Positions 53,679 through 63,481 of a stretch of DNA of 64,000 nucleotides are shown here, piece after piece. The stretch lies in NCBI GenBank assembly GCA_003023725.1, contig PXYT01000004.1:62001-126000 (forward strand), in the 5' to 3' direction. The stretch is from Sulfobacillus benefaciens (GTDB lineage Bacteria > Bacillota > Sulfobacillia > Sulfobacillales > Sulfobacillaceae). The notes below the pieces were generated by a model. The model did not search any database. It saw only the letters and a list, made by a program, of their open reading frames with translations, and had not been told where the DNA came from. The position numbers were made by a program, and so were the translations under genes. Position 1 is the stretch's first letter, and every line of letters begins with the position of its first letter.

Positions 53679-55025
53679 TTAGTGAGTCGGAATACGCCAA
53701 GGTGCTCGATCCTGACTTTTCGTCTTTTGTTCCGGTTGCGCTCCCAAGGCGGTGGCCGGAGAGTGAGCTGCACGATATAACGCACGAGCAATATCAATGG
53801 TTGCAAGAAAGGCTGCAGCCATCGCCAAACGAAAACCCGGGAACCACCCAGTCAAAAGGAACCCCGTGGCCAAAATGATCGCGATAAAATACACGATATA
53901 AGCATAATGGTCTCTCAACTCATTGACAAGGTCCTGAACTCTAGGGGTTTTCTGTTTTCCCATACGGGATCCAAATCGGTTTATCCAGGCTAAAAACGGA
54001 ATGATTTTGTACAACTGCGTTAAGGCCATTCCCCCCAACCAACCGTACAGTGCCAAAAAAACAAGTGCCACATCGAGCCGGCTGCGGGACGAGTCAAATA
54101 ACACGTTCAAGGATCCAACAATCAAAACCGCGAGAATCATCAGCGGTATAACCCCGTAGCGCGCATTAAGCTCAAGATGACGGCGCTTTCTTTGCTGATA
54201 CAGTCTCCTCATGTCAAGGAGATACATACTCAGGCCCGCCAAAGTCACAAACCACCCAATATTGGCCGGAATATTAAGTCCCGCCCATCGACACACCCAT
54301 GTTTCGGTAATCCCCACGGCCGCGGCGATATAGGCAATCCATCCCAACAGGCCCCGATGTTCGTCAGACAGCGTGAACATCGCTAAGAGTTTGTAGCTAA
54401 CACCCATGACTGTCAGAGTCAGCCATCCAATCACTCCGCCGACGATATGGGATTCCAGCCCCCTGTTTCCTATCACCATAAGCTGGGATTGTGTGAACAA
54501 CTGCGGTACAGTCAAAGACAAGGCGAGCACCAGTCCCGCCAGAACTGTCACTACTAAGTAGAAAAGTCCGCTCGCCACCAGCCACGCCGGCAATTGCCAC
54601 GGCCACGCCCTTTTGAGTGTCACTCCAAGATTGATAGCGGCTATGACGGCACCGGCCACGACAAGTGCCCCTCCGGCCGGCAATAACCATGTGTTCTCCG
54701 CGATAACGCCTCCAGGCAACGCCAGGAATCCTAAAACCATTCCGGCTAACCCCACCACAATACTCCCCAGGCTCACCCCGGACCATCCTTGACTGGCTAG
54801 TTCGGTTTTGGTCAGAACGGGAACAAACTGATGCAGGGCCCCCATTATAATCACCGTCAAAAAACCGATAGTCGTCAAGTGAACTCCCGCCAAAACCCAT
54901 GGGTTCCCCAAATGTTGAAGGGGATTGCCTAGTCCCGAAGCCCACAATAATTCTGCCAATAACAATGACACGATCGCCACGGTGAAATAACTCATACTCC
55001 ACCGTGATAAGCGTACTCCATGCAT
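53679..55025 (-). CDS. CcoN/NnrS-like multi-helix membrane protein, paralog 3
   Basis: 448 residues, about twelve helices. VHLTTIGFLTVIIMGALHQF then VPV and SHIVGGVIGWLTLTVMGVSY keep both conserved His helices of paralogs 1 and 2, and TQLYKIIPFLAWINRF matches their late motif. Ends with a polar Gln/Lys tail. AGGGAG eight bases upstream of ATG 55025. Its leader is ~330 bases, headed by a perfect Crp/Fnr box, suggesting control with the DUF2249 genes. Confidence 0.75.
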   Translation of the reverse strand: MHGVRLSRWSMSYFTVAIVSLLLAELLWASGLGNPLQHLGNPWVLAGVHLTTIGFLTVIIMGALHQFVPVLTKTELASQGWSGVSLGSIVVGLAGMVLGFLALPGGVIAENTWLLPAGGALVVAGAVIAAINLGVTLKRAWPWQLPAWLVASGLFYLVVTVLAGLVLALSLTVPQLFTQSQLMVIGNRGLESHIVGGVIGWLTLTVMGVSYKLLAMFTLSDEHRGLLGWIAYIAAAVGITETWVCRWAGLNIPANIGWFVTLAGLSMYLLDMRRLYQQRKRRHLELNARYGVIPLMILAVLIVGSLNVLFDSSRSRLDVALVFLALYGWLGGMALTQLYKIIPFLAWINRFGSRMGKQKTPRVQDLVNELRDHYAYIVYFIAIILATGFLLTGWFPGFRLAMAAAFLATIDIARALYRAAHSPATALGAQPEQKTKSQDRAPWRIPTH

Positions 55026-55714
55026 AGCTCATTCTCCCTATTCGATATTTTTCCCGCCATACGTCCAGGCATTCTTAAATAAGCCATGTTCCATGTTGCC
55101 AACTCTTTCTCCAAACCTGTACGGCTTTTCCCTGCAGCATTCACACGGATCCTCGTTGCACGTGGTTGCGCACCTTGCGAATCATTCGCATGTTCCGCAT
55201 ACAAAACGTGTCCAAACATCTTTTGTATCTGCGATCTCCGTATGAGTGCCGCGAGATGTTCGACTGACCGGCGAGTACCTGGTTCATACTTTCAAAACCG
55301 TGCCAAATCCACCGTTGCACCGATTTTTCCTGTTTTTCGCTTATATTTTTTCCTCTATCAAGAGTACAATGTGGCGCTGGAGCACAATGTGATAGCGATC
55401 ACACGGTCTTCGTCGATCGGATTCCGCACAAATCGATCGTGAGCAGACAAGGTTGTCACAACTTCCTTTGACCACCTTCAAACTTGTCTGTCGCATGAGA
55501 AGGGACATTCATTCATCTGGCATCTAGCGAGTTCTGTATGCAACAAGCTTTAACAAGCAAAGTTCGTGGGTAATAATATGATCATGATATTCCCACACAG
55601 CAAGAAGGGGCTTTCGAATTTTTCTCCGGTCTTTCTCTTGCTGTCTTTTGCTATCATGAATGGGAAACGCGTTTGCATTCTCAAAATTCTGACGTAAGGA
55701 TGGCGAGGACATCA
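55026..55714. other. Divergent region between paralog 3 and MaoC-like gene
   Basis: No gene; holds the Crp/Fnr box at 55388-55403. Confidence 0.55.
55363..55403 (-). promoter_or_regulatory. Crp/Fnr-type box and possible -10 for paralog 3
   Basis: TGTGATAGCGATCACA (55388-55403) is a perfect TGTGA-N6-TCACA operator. Minus-strand TGTACT (55363-55368) could be a -10, with a start near 55356, box centre about -40. The plus-strand MaoC-like gene is an alternative target. Confidence 0.6.
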
Positions 55715-56155
55715 ATGTATTTTGAAGATTTTGACGTGGAACAGACCTTTTATTCCGGAGGGAGAACACTTACCGAAGGCGAAATTATTGCGTTTGCTCA
55801 CATGTACGATCCCCAAACGATGCATATTGACTCCGAATGGGCAAAAGACGGCCCGTTTGGCGGGTTAATCGCATCCGGATTCCAGACTCTCGGCATAGCC
55901 TGGTGGCTATTTCTCCGCATGGGACTCGTTTTGGAAAGCATGTTCGTCGGAGTCGGCGTCGATCACCTGCGCTGGACCCAGCCGGTACGCCCGGGTGATA
56001 CTCTTTCCCTAACTGTAACGATTCGTAACAAGGGTGAGGTGCGTTCAGGAAAGGGACTGATTACATTTGGCCACGAGCTGAAAAACCAGAATGGCGATAC
56101 GGTCATGACCTACACGTCCCAAAACCTCATTCATTGCCGGCCGCCCCAGAAATAA
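55715..56155 (+). CDS. MaoC-like hot-dog hydratase
   Basis: 146 residues. MYFEDFDVEQTFYSGGRTL, EIIAFAHMYDPQTMHID (the D-x-x-x-x-H hydratase signature with Asp and His), FGGLIASGFQTLGIAWWL, and DHLRWTQPVRPGDTLSL are ordered as in R-specific enoyl-CoA hydratases / MaoC proteins. Hydrates trans-2-enoyl-CoA in fatty acid or PHA-like metabolism. The ATG at 55715 has GCGAGG six bases before it; the ATG at 55700 abuts its AAGG and is less likely. Confidence 0.88.
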   Translation: MYFEDFDVEQTFYSGGRTLTEGEIIAFAHMYDPQTMHIDSEWAKDGPFGGLIASGFQTLGIAWWLFLRMGLVLESMFVGVGVDHLRWTQPVRPGDTLSLTVTIRNKGEVRSGKGLITFGHELKNQNGDTVMTYTSQNLIHCRPPQK

Positions 56156-56766
56156 GGCCCGTGGCTGCAGTGTGATCGGGACGACAGACTGTCCCGCGAT
56201 AATTCTACGTGGCATTTGACGTAGTCAATGTCGATTACCATGGTCCGTTGGGTTGACAGGCGTGTCGTCCTGGCTAAAGTCCCGCCCACCTCATTGCCAC
56301 AACAAGGCCAATCTCATGCGTGGAAGCAGTGTCGCGGTAGACTTCTCGTGGGCGATAAGGAACAAACGGACGCGATCATCTTGGCACAGTTTCGATGCCG
56401 TCAATGGGGGACTGAACATTAGGGTATAACATTTTGACATTTTGACATTTTGACCAATTTTTCAGTGCCAAGTGTCATCGTTCGTGAAAAACCTGCCAGG
56501 CACAAAAATTTCTAGGGGAGATCCCAAAGCAATGATGGATTCTCCCGTTTTGTATTCGCATCTGAGTCGCTGTCCTCGACTTTCGGATCAAACGCCATGA
56601 GGATTCCCAAAACCTTGCACAAATGTCATTGGCCGAAGGCTCGCGGGCAGAGCACTGAAACAAATCGACAAGACGCAGAGTTATAGCTGGTCTGGTTCCA
56701 CATGAGTCAGCTTATGAAGCATGTTCCCCTTTTGGGGCGGCTCTGGAATATGTTCCGCCAGCCGCG
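56156..56766. other. Gap with a short tandem repeat
   Basis: About 600 bases with no supported gene; a minor repeat at 56429-56452. Confidence 0.5.
56429..56452. repeat. ACATTTTG tandem repeat, three copies
   Basis: Three perfect 8-base units in a row. Probably a slippage tract; no function inferred. Confidence 0.8.
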
Positions 56767-57693
56767 TCAGTCGCTAAGGTCGGAAAATAGCACGGTAGAC
56801 AGATAGCGTTCGGCGAGATCAGGCAAAATCACAACCGCCACTCCTTTCGGAGCCAAAGAAGGCAGGATTCTGCGGCAGGCTTCAACAGCTGCACCACTGG
56901 AAATACCGACACCGAATCCTTCCTCGCGCATTAACTTTTTAGCCGTCTCAATGGCATCGTTATCAGACACGGCAACCACTTGATCATAGATGGAACGATC
57001 AAGAATTTCCGGAACAAACCCCGCACCGATACCCTGAATACGGTGGACGTGGGCATCTCCGCCGGAGAGAACCGCAGATTCCGCGGGTTCTACGGCAACG
57101 ACATGTATCCCACGATTGCGTTCTTTGAGAAATCGCCCTGCTCCGGTTATTGTTCCTCCTGTACCCACTCCGGCTATAAATGCGCTGATATTTCCCTGGG
57201 TATCCTCCCAAATCTCAGGACCGGTAGTCTCATAATGAATCTGAACATTGGCGGGATTGGAAAACTGCTGGAGAATGATTGCTCCCTTTATTTCTTCCAC
57301 CAGTTCCCGTGCCCTTTCCACGGCTCCTTTCATGCCCTGAGCCGCCGGAGTTAACACAATTTTCGCTCCATATCCTCGCATCATCATCCGGCGTTCGTGG
57401 CTGGCACTCTCCGGCATGGTCACAACGACCCGGTATCCCCGAGTCAATCCAACCCAAGCCAGACCGATGCCTGTATTGCCCGAAGTCGGTTCAACGATTG
57501 TGCCTCCCGGTTTAAGAACCCCTCTGTTCTCGGCGTCCCGAATCATCGCCCAGGCAATCCGGTCCTTGACACTTCCTCCCGGATTAGCCGCTTCCCATTT
57601 GCCGTAGACTCGCCAATCCGTCTCCTCGGACACGCCCCGTAAGCGCACCAACGGAGTGTTTCCTATGGCCTCCAACAGCGATTCGTATTGCAT
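56767..57693 (-). CDS. cysK: Cysteine synthase (O-acetylserine sulfhydrylase)
   Basis: 308 residues. NTPLVRL, NPGGSVKDRIAWAMI with the PLP lysine, EPTSGNTGIGLAW, the phosphate loop GVGTGGTITGAGRFL and GISSGAAVEA are all present. PLP enzyme that makes cysteine from O-acetylserine and sulfide. ATG 57693 has GGGAG nine bases upstream; ATG/GTG codons further up lack such a site. Could also act as cystathionine beta-synthase-like, but the length fits CysK. Confidence 0.93.
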   Translation of the reverse strand: MQYESLLEAIGNTPLVRLRGVSEETDWRVYGKWEAANPGGSVKDRIAWAMIRDAENRGVLKPGGTIVEPTSGNTGIGLAWVGLTRGYRVVVTMPESASHERRMMMRGYGAKIVLTPAAQGMKGAVERARELVEEIKGAIILQQFSNPANVQIHYETTGPEIWEDTQGNISAFIAGVGTGGTITGAGRFLKERNRGIHVVAVEPAESAVLSGGDAHVHRIQGIGAGFVPEILDRSIYDQVVAVSDNDAIETAKKLMREEGFGVGISSGAAVEACRRILPSLAPKGVAVVILPDLAERYLSTVLFSDLSD

Positions 57694-58564
57694 CACGACA
57701 TCTCCCTTCGGAGCCATAACGCGCTCCACGTTCCTCAACGTCAACACCGGACTACTCTACCAACCGGTGCGCACGGCGCCACTCGCGGCCCTTCTTTGAG
57801 TGACTCCTCGATCATGACTCCTGGCACACCCTGGCCATCCGCTCAATTCTGATGTTCTGACAATAAGGTGCAAACACTTTTGTCTTCCACCACCTGCTCA
57901 CACTCGTACACCCGGTTAAAGAGCGCCGGAAACAATTCCAGGGAATTAGGATGATTGGGGAGACCTTTCATCCCGGGTTCATAGGACCAAAATTCGGCAC
58001 TGTCAGTCTGTTGATCCTCGCCGGATCCGTCTCCCCCGGTTCTGATTGCGACCAACCCTATTCACTTTACCTTAATCACTGTAATGTCTATCATGTTATT
58101 CATTATTATGACCTGATTATCCCCCTTCGTCAAGTTGTCTATGCTCTTCAGCCTCGGGATCGGCAATCTAAGCGTTCTGGAGAAGCCGTGTACGGATTTT
58201 CCTCATACTCTTCGCACATCGGACCACGATTAAGTTCCAGACACTGCGAATCCACCGGCCATCACCCAAGATCGCGCCTCGGACGCCAGGACATCTGGTC
58301 CATCATCAGCCGGTAATGGCAACAGAATCAAAGGGCCATCGAACTCGGAGGAAGAGGCAACAATCTGCTTGGTCATTCGACAAAAACAGACATTTAAGGA
58401 TCCAAAGGCCTAAGAATGCTGTCTAATCACTGAGATGCTATCAATTTCCACCTACGTCCATAAATAAATCTTGTACCCGTGCAGGATGGACCGGGGGTAG
58501 AGGAGCATACAAGCCAGGGATTCATTCCATAAAGCCTCTAAGCGCTTCTGCTCCGCTCATGTGG
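57694..58564. other. Gap upstream of cysK
   Basis: About 870 bases with only chance frames; no T-box or other leader motif seen for cysK. Confidence 0.5.
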
Positions 58565-59278
58565 TTAAATACACGAAGAAGCTGGCCCGAAGTTCATGCG
58601 GTCATAGCGCACAGCCAAAAAACCCGCCCGATCCAAAAAATACCATTGACGGCGCTCTTTCTCAAGTTTCCAGCCCTCGTCAACACTAACCAATTCTTCT
58701 GGACCCACAAAAAGACCTGCTCGCAAATCCGATGGAAACCGGCCCATGAGATTCACGAGTTCTGGCAACGTCCAAAAATGCGCATGTCCATAGACAGATG
58801 ATGACTCCTGCCTGGCGCGAGCCCGATATGACTTGGCCCACGCTCCGCTCCCTTGTATGACACCCATGACCAGCCGCCCCCGGGGTTTGAGAACACGTAA
58901 CGCCTCGCAAATGACCCGCCTGGGATCGGAAACAAATTCCAAGGCAACCTGAAGTAATGCCCCATCATATGTTCCGGCACCATAGGGAAGATTACCGATA
59001 TCTCCCTGAATATAAGTAATCTGAGCTGCTTCGGGACGTTGTAAGCGGGCCCGCTCAAGCATAGGCTGCGACTCATCCACTCCCACAACCACACACCCAT
59101 GGGATGCCAGCACCATGCTGTAGCTCCCGGTCCCGCACCCTAAATCAATCCACATTTCTTCAGCTCGAGGATGCATCAGATCTTCCAGTAGCATCTTTTC
59201 AACGTCGTTCACAAAACGGCCTTGAGGCGTTTGGCAAAACGCCTCGTACCGATCGACTGCATTGTCAAAAAGAGCCAT
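58565..59278 (-). CDS. Class I SAM-dependent methyltransferase
   Basis: 237 residues. WIDLGCGTGSYSMVLASHG is SAM motif I, GVDESQPMLERAR motif II, YIQGDIGNLPYGAGTYDG motif III and ALRVLKPRGRLVMGVI motif IV/V, as in UbiE/Methyltransf_11 enzymes. Substrate not predictable. ATG 59278 follows AAGGTGGG by seven bases. It lies 47 bases after the cysteine desulfurase gene, in the same direction, so the two are probably cotranscribed. Confidence 0.88.
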   Translation of the reverse strand: MALFDNAVDRYEAFCQTPQGRFVNDVEKMLLEDLMHPRAEEMWIDLGCGTGSYSMVLASHGCVVVGVDESQPMLERARLQRPEAAQITYIQGDIGNLPYGAGTYDGALLQVALEFVSDPRRVICEALRVLKPRGRLVMGVIQGSGAWAKSYRARARQESSSVYGHAHFWTLPELVNLMGRFPSDLRAGLFVGPEELVSVDEGWKLEKERRQWYFLDRAGFLAVRYDRMNFGPASSCI

Positions 59279-59325
59279 GTCACTACCCACCTTACCGAGT
59301 CTCGACGAGTGAGACAAAACCATAC

Positions 59326-60462
59326 TCAGAGACTTTTCGGTTTCGTTTGGACTGCCCGCGCCAGGAGTTGTGCCGCCGTGAGAACTTCGGCGGAACTTGT
59401 CTGCCGTCCCAAGCTTAGCCGAATCAATCCACGGGCTAGCGCAGGCAGCATACCCATAGCCCGCAATGTGGGCGAACCTTCATCCGTCAAGGAATGGCAA
59501 GCAGATCCGGTACCAGCCCGCAGATCGGGACACAACGAAAGCAAGTCGGCTCCCACCCAACCTTCAATGGCTAAGCCAACGGTATTGGGCAGCCGGGGAA
59601 CTTGTTGCCCGAATATATGACACTGCGGAATCTCCTGCTGCAGGTGGTGCTCAAGTTCATTGCGCAGGGCGCGTTGAGTGGTTGGGCCTTTCTCCCTAAA
59701 CCACTCGTGTGCCAGGGCTGCAGCTCGTCCCAAGCCAACGATTCCCGCAACGTTTTCTGTTCCGCTGCGCCGCCCCCGTTCTTGTGCGCCTCCCCGAAAA
59801 CCCGCGGGAAAGTCTAATCCCGCTTTGAAAACCAAAGCGCCAATGCCTTTGGGTGCGTACAGTTTGTGGCCAGCCACGGTCAATAAGTCGACATCCAAAA
59901 GCGACATATTCACGGGGATCTTGCCAACGGCCTGAGAAGCATCGGTGTGCACGAGAGCGCCAACCCGGTGAGCGCGCTGAGCGATATCCGCCACTGGCTG
60001 AATCGTACCAATTTCATTGTTGGCAAGCATGACGCTAACTAACGCAGTTCTCTCGTCCAACAACGTATCTAAGACATCCATACGCACAATGCCATGAGAA
60101 TCCACCGGGATAAACTTCACGTCGACTCCGTCGGACGCGAGAAGTCTCACGGTTTCTGCCACGGAGGGATGTTCGATCGCAGACACTAAGATGCGCCGGC
60201 GTTTCCCATGCCAATACGTTAAGCTGCCCTGGATGGCCCAATTATTGCTTTCTGTTCCGCCGCTCGTCCAAACGACCTGATCAGAAGTAGTGCCCAGCAA
60301 GTCAGCGACGAGTTTCCGAGACTCGGCAACGGCTGCGGCCACCGCTTGCGCTTCGGGATAGGACGACGAAGGATTATAAAACTGCTCCGTAAAAAAAGGC
60401 AACATCGCCGAAAGCACTTCGGCCGCTACAGGCGTAGTCGCATTATAATCCAAATAAATCAT
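59326..60462 (-). CDS. Cysteine desulfurase (NifS/IscS-like)
   Basis: 378 residues. MIYLDYNATTPV start, TSGGTESNNWAI, HTDASQAVGK, PLP lysine K200 in TVAGHKLYAPKG, and the sulfur-accepting Cys322 in GTGSACHS. PLP enzyme that moves sulfur from cysteine for Fe-S cluster or tRNA thiolation. No iscU or mnmA next to it, so the partner is elsewhere. GGGAGG nine bases before the ATG. The short loop around Cys322 suggests the group I IscS/NifS type. Confidence 0.92.
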   Translation of the reverse strand: MIYLDYNATTPVAAEVLSAMLPFFTEQFYNPSSSYPEAQAVAAAVAESRKLVADLLGTTSDQVVWTSGGTESNNWAIQGSLTYWHGKRRRILVSAIEHPSVAETVRLLASDGVDVKFIPVDSHGIVRMDVLDTLLDERTALVSVMLANNEIGTIQPVADIAQRAHRVGALVHTDASQAVGKIPVNMSLLDVDLLTVAGHKLYAPKGIGALVFKAGLDFPAGFRGGAQERGRRSGTENVAGIVGLGRAAALAHEWFREKGPTTQRALRNELEHHLQQEIPQCHIFGQQVPRLPNTVGLAIEGWVGADLLSLCPDLRAGTGSACHSLTDEGSPTLRAMGMLPALARGLIRLSLGRQTSSAEVLTAAQLLARAVQTKPKSL

Positions 60463-61117
60463 GGGGGAGAACCTCCCGAGAATAGAGAATGATGGAATGA
60501 TGTCATCTAATACCCTTCTTAATCGGTGGCAGATCTGGGTGACATCCCGCCCATTTGGCCGTGTCTGCTAAGTTAATCGAATCACTTTCAGCCCTATCTT
60601 GCAACAACTTGCAGTCGCCGAATTTCTCTGGTAGGACTCTCCTCGATGAGAGTGGTTTGCTTCTTAACGCGTGTGAACGCGAAATCTGGGAACACGATCG
60701 TTGCACATCCGACACCCCTTAATCTAACCATACTCCATGGCGGCCTGAAAACATGACAAGCTTATTTGCTGACACTCTCTGCGCTTGGCGAGGGGTTTGA
60801 CGGCGTTCAGACCGCCACAAGACCCGGCAACCAGATCCACCAGATTTCTCACCCTAAGGGAGCCATGGCCAGCCAGGTCGCGGCCATAGAAAGATAGGAA
60901 TATTTAAAATTTTATTTTACCACATTTGTTGGCCATTAACCATTACGCGATAACAAAAAATTATGTTAAACTTGAACAAGATCTTTGCAGTCCTCTTTGA
61001 TGAAGACGTACTGTTTTCACAAACCATCTTCAGCCTAGAGACTGTAAGTTTTTTTATGCACAAACTCGTTGAATTCGCGCATTACGCACCAATTCTCCAC
61101 AAAATTGGGGGGGTTCT
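60463..61117. other. Gap between cysteine desulfurase and permease genes
   Basis: About 650 bases; no gene or known leader motif seen. GGGGGGG at 61106-61112 serves as ribosome binding site of the next gene. Confidence 0.5.
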
Positions 61118-62572
61118 GTGGCAAAAAAATTAGGTTTGGAAACACACAGTATAGACTTTATACCTTTGAATCAGCGTCATGGAAAGGCCTCAGATCTGTT
61201 CTTTCTTTGGTTTGGAGCTAATGCCCAAATGGCGGTGGTGACTACCGGAATCTTGACGATCGTACCCCATTTCGGCTTCATCTGGGCCGCTTTGGGAATC
61301 GTCATCGGATCATTGCTGGGTTCGATCTTTATGGCATCTCACTCAGCGCAAGGTCCTCATCTGGGAATCCCGCAAATGATCCAGAGCCGGGCACAGTTTG
61401 GATATTATGGGGCGGTGATTCCTCTTTTCATGGTAGTCGCCATGTATCTGGGATTTTACGCAGCCGGAGCGGTAATTGGAGCCGAAGCTTTAGCCCTGCT
61501 GTTTCATATTCCTATTTACATGGGGATTCTCATCAGTTCTGCAGCAGACCTTCTCTTGGTGATTGGAGGATATCAGTTTATCCACCGCTTCAACCATATG
61601 ATGGCCTATTTCTTCTCGTTGGTTTTCCTCGGCGTCAGTTTTTTGCTGATATGGGGACCGGGCCTGGGCCGGGGATTAAACCACGCTACGTTTTACGGCC
61701 ATTTCATGGTCGGACCGTTTCTCTTAAGCATTTCCCTGGCCGTCATTAACACACTGGGCTATGCTCCCTATGTGGCCGATTACTCCCGGTATCTGCCCGA
61801 AAAAACGACGATCAAGTCCACCTTCTGGTATTCGTATGTGGGTGTTGGTATCTCCAATATTTGGATGATGATTTTGGGAGCAGCGGTTCAGGCACAGTCA
61901 CCGCATTCCGACCCCATGATCGGATTTTTCCATCTGGGTTCCAAAGCCTTCCCGCTCTTTGGGCTGTTTGTACTTTTGGCGGCGTGGTTAGGGGTGGTGA
62001 GTATTAACGCTTTGAACATTTATGGGACATTTATGTCAACCTTGACCATCGTTACGACTTTTTACCGCCGCTGGAATCCCACGTTCCGGCTTCGATTATG
62101 GTTCATCGTCCCCATCGCAGTCGTGGCGACCTACGTTTCATTTTTTGACAAAAGCCATCTATTGATGAGCTTTGAGACCTTCTTAACCTTCTTGATCGAT
62201 TTTCTTGTGCCATGGACGGCTATCAATCTGACAGACTTCTACGTTGTCCGTCGTGGCGACTACAATATTCGGGCCATATTCAACCCAAACGGTTCCTACG
62301 GCCGTATCAACACGACGGCCATGGTATGCTATTTCGGCGGATTTTTGGCTGAACTGCCATTTATGAATAACTCCGTTTACGAAGGGCCCATCGCCCGGAT
62401 TCTCGGCAACGGAGACATTAGCTGGATGGTCGGGCTCCTGGTAGCTGGATCGCTATATTGGCTCCTGGAAAAGCGTGGTACCGCAAATCTTGGTGAAACG
62501 GAGAATATGTCTTATGACAGCGCCTGTAACAGCGATGGCGCCATTCAGCAAAAAGGAGCCCGCCGACGCTGA
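61118..62572 (+). CDS. NCS1-family purine/cytosine/allantoin permease
   Basis: 484 residues, twelve helices. PLNQRHGKASDLFFLWFGAN is the typical N-terminus; GPHLGIPQMIQSRAQFG is the substrate-site helix of the family, and ADYSRYLP plus GVGISNIWMMILGA match mid-region features; WFIVPIAVVATY and WTAINLTDFYVVRRGDYN follow. Imports nucleobases, hydantoins or thiamine with H+ or Na+. GTG start. Stands alone; no catabolic genes nearby reveal its substrate. Confidence 0.92.
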   Translation: MAKKLGLETHSIDFIPLNQRHGKASDLFFLWFGANAQMAVVTTGILTIVPHFGFIWAALGIVIGSLLGSIFMASHSAQGPHLGIPQMIQSRAQFGYYGAVIPLFMVVAMYLGFYAAGAVIGAEALALLFHIPIYMGILISSAADLLLVIGGYQFIHRFNHMMAYFFSLVFLGVSFLLIWGPGLGRGLNHATFYGHFMVGPFLLSISLAVINTLGYAPYVADYSRYLPEKTTIKSTFWYSYVGVGISNIWMMILGAAVQAQSPHSDPMIGFFHLGSKAFPLFGLFVLLAAWLGVVSINALNIYGTFMSTLTIVTTFYRRWNPTFRLRLWFIVPIAVVATYVSFFDKSHLLMSFETFLTFLIDFLVPWTAINLTDFYVVRRGDYNIRAIFNPNGSYGRINTTAMVCYFGGFLAELPFMNNSVYEGPIARILGNGDISWMVGLLVAGSLYWLLEKRGTANLGETENMSYDSACNSDGAIQQKGARRR

Positions 62573-62866
62573 ACGTCATAAACTCGATCACTATGGTCGG
62601 CAGGCAGTATGCAGAGAGTTCCGGGAACCATGAGAATTGCTCGGATGGAATTAGACTTGACGGATTCCTTGATTCTTTTGGAAACATTTTAAGATAGGGC
62701 TCTATCAAGACTGTAGGAAAAAACGTATGGCCATTTGCGGATAAAATTCCAACCGCAATGTGCACGGATTGCGATGGCATAGCATTGTAGCCGGCTTTAT
62801 TGGATTCACAAGACAGATGCGTGAGAAGCCAGCTTCGTACGTGGATCACGTCCTGTTAAGTGCCTG
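62573..62866. other. Gap between permease and IS256 fragment
   Basis: No gene supported. Confidence 0.5.
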
Positions 62867-63175
62867 TCAAATGATGTAAAAGATTCGTGGAAAAAACGCC
62901 GACCGATTGAGCCGTTCCGGCCGATTGGTGAACGCGACTTGCTTCCGATGTTCGTGGGGGAACCTCCCCATATACGCCAGAATGTCATCTTGGGCATCGG
63001 CCAACAAGCGGGACGCCTTCGGAAAGCAGTTCTCCAGACTCTCCACCACCCGGGCCAATTCAGCCCGGGTGGTGTGCGGATCCGGTTGGGCCAACACCGT
63101 ATGCACGAGGGCGGAGACCATGGTTTGGGCGTGCTGACGAACGGGCAGCGCGAAAGTGCACAACACCGTTGCCAA
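62867..63175 (-). pseudogene. IS256-family transposase fragment
   Basis: Frame reading AQTMVSALVHTVLAQPDPHT, ENCFPKASRLLADAQDDILA and TNRPERLNRSAFFPRIFYII matches the C-terminal third of IS256 transposases (MVSALVRTIF-AQPD, FPKAAxLLExAExDILA, STNPLERLNKEI..). After ERLN the sequence jumps to non-matching residues and a stop, so both ends are missing. The plus-strand TGTCAAATGATGTAAAA close by (62866-62882) resembles an IS256-type terminal repeat. A broken insertion sequence. Confidence 0.75.
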
Positions 63176-63358
63176 CTCGCTCCTAGGAGAATTTGGCGAA
63201 TGCTTGGATCCCGGTGCGCGCGTCCCCCGCGGAGACGGATCGTTCGGTCAAACCCTAGCGAGGTTTCCTTGTCAAACTCCGTCAAATGGCCCTTTAAAAG
63301 ACTCCTTGCCGGATACCAATCCCGGATTCTGACTCTGGGTTTCTGGGCCTTTAGAGGG

Positions 63359-63481
63359 TTATTCGGGCTCGCATTCATCCTCCGCCTCGGGGTGCTGCTT
63401 GCGTTCTTGTTCATCAGCGTGAACGCGTTCCATGAAACTGTGGACGATGTCCCACGCCGTTTGGCGATTCACGTTCACCAT
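63359..63481 (-). CDS. Possible small acidic protein overlapping the AbiEii-type gene
   Basis: 40 residues from ATG 63481: MVNVNRQTAWDIVHSFMER, then VHADEQERKQHPEAEDECEPE. It overlaps the last ~20 codons of the upstream gene in another frame. Charged, coherent composition; no strong ribosome binding site (GATGG upstream only). It could be a real second gene or the true tail of the upstream gene after a frameshift. Confidence 0.4.
   Translation of the reverse strand: MVNVNRQTAWDIVHSFMERVHADEQERKQHPEAEDECEPE

Noticed and set aside
60463-60720. T-box leader upstream of the cysteine desulfurase
   Set aside because: The conserved GGTGGxACCGCG sequence is not present on the relevant strand.
62806-63414. 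202-codon minus-strand frame covering the IS256 fragment
   Set aside because: Its transposase-overlapping half is an Arg/Trp/Pro-rich out-of-frame reading of the IS256 piece; the true match is in another frame.
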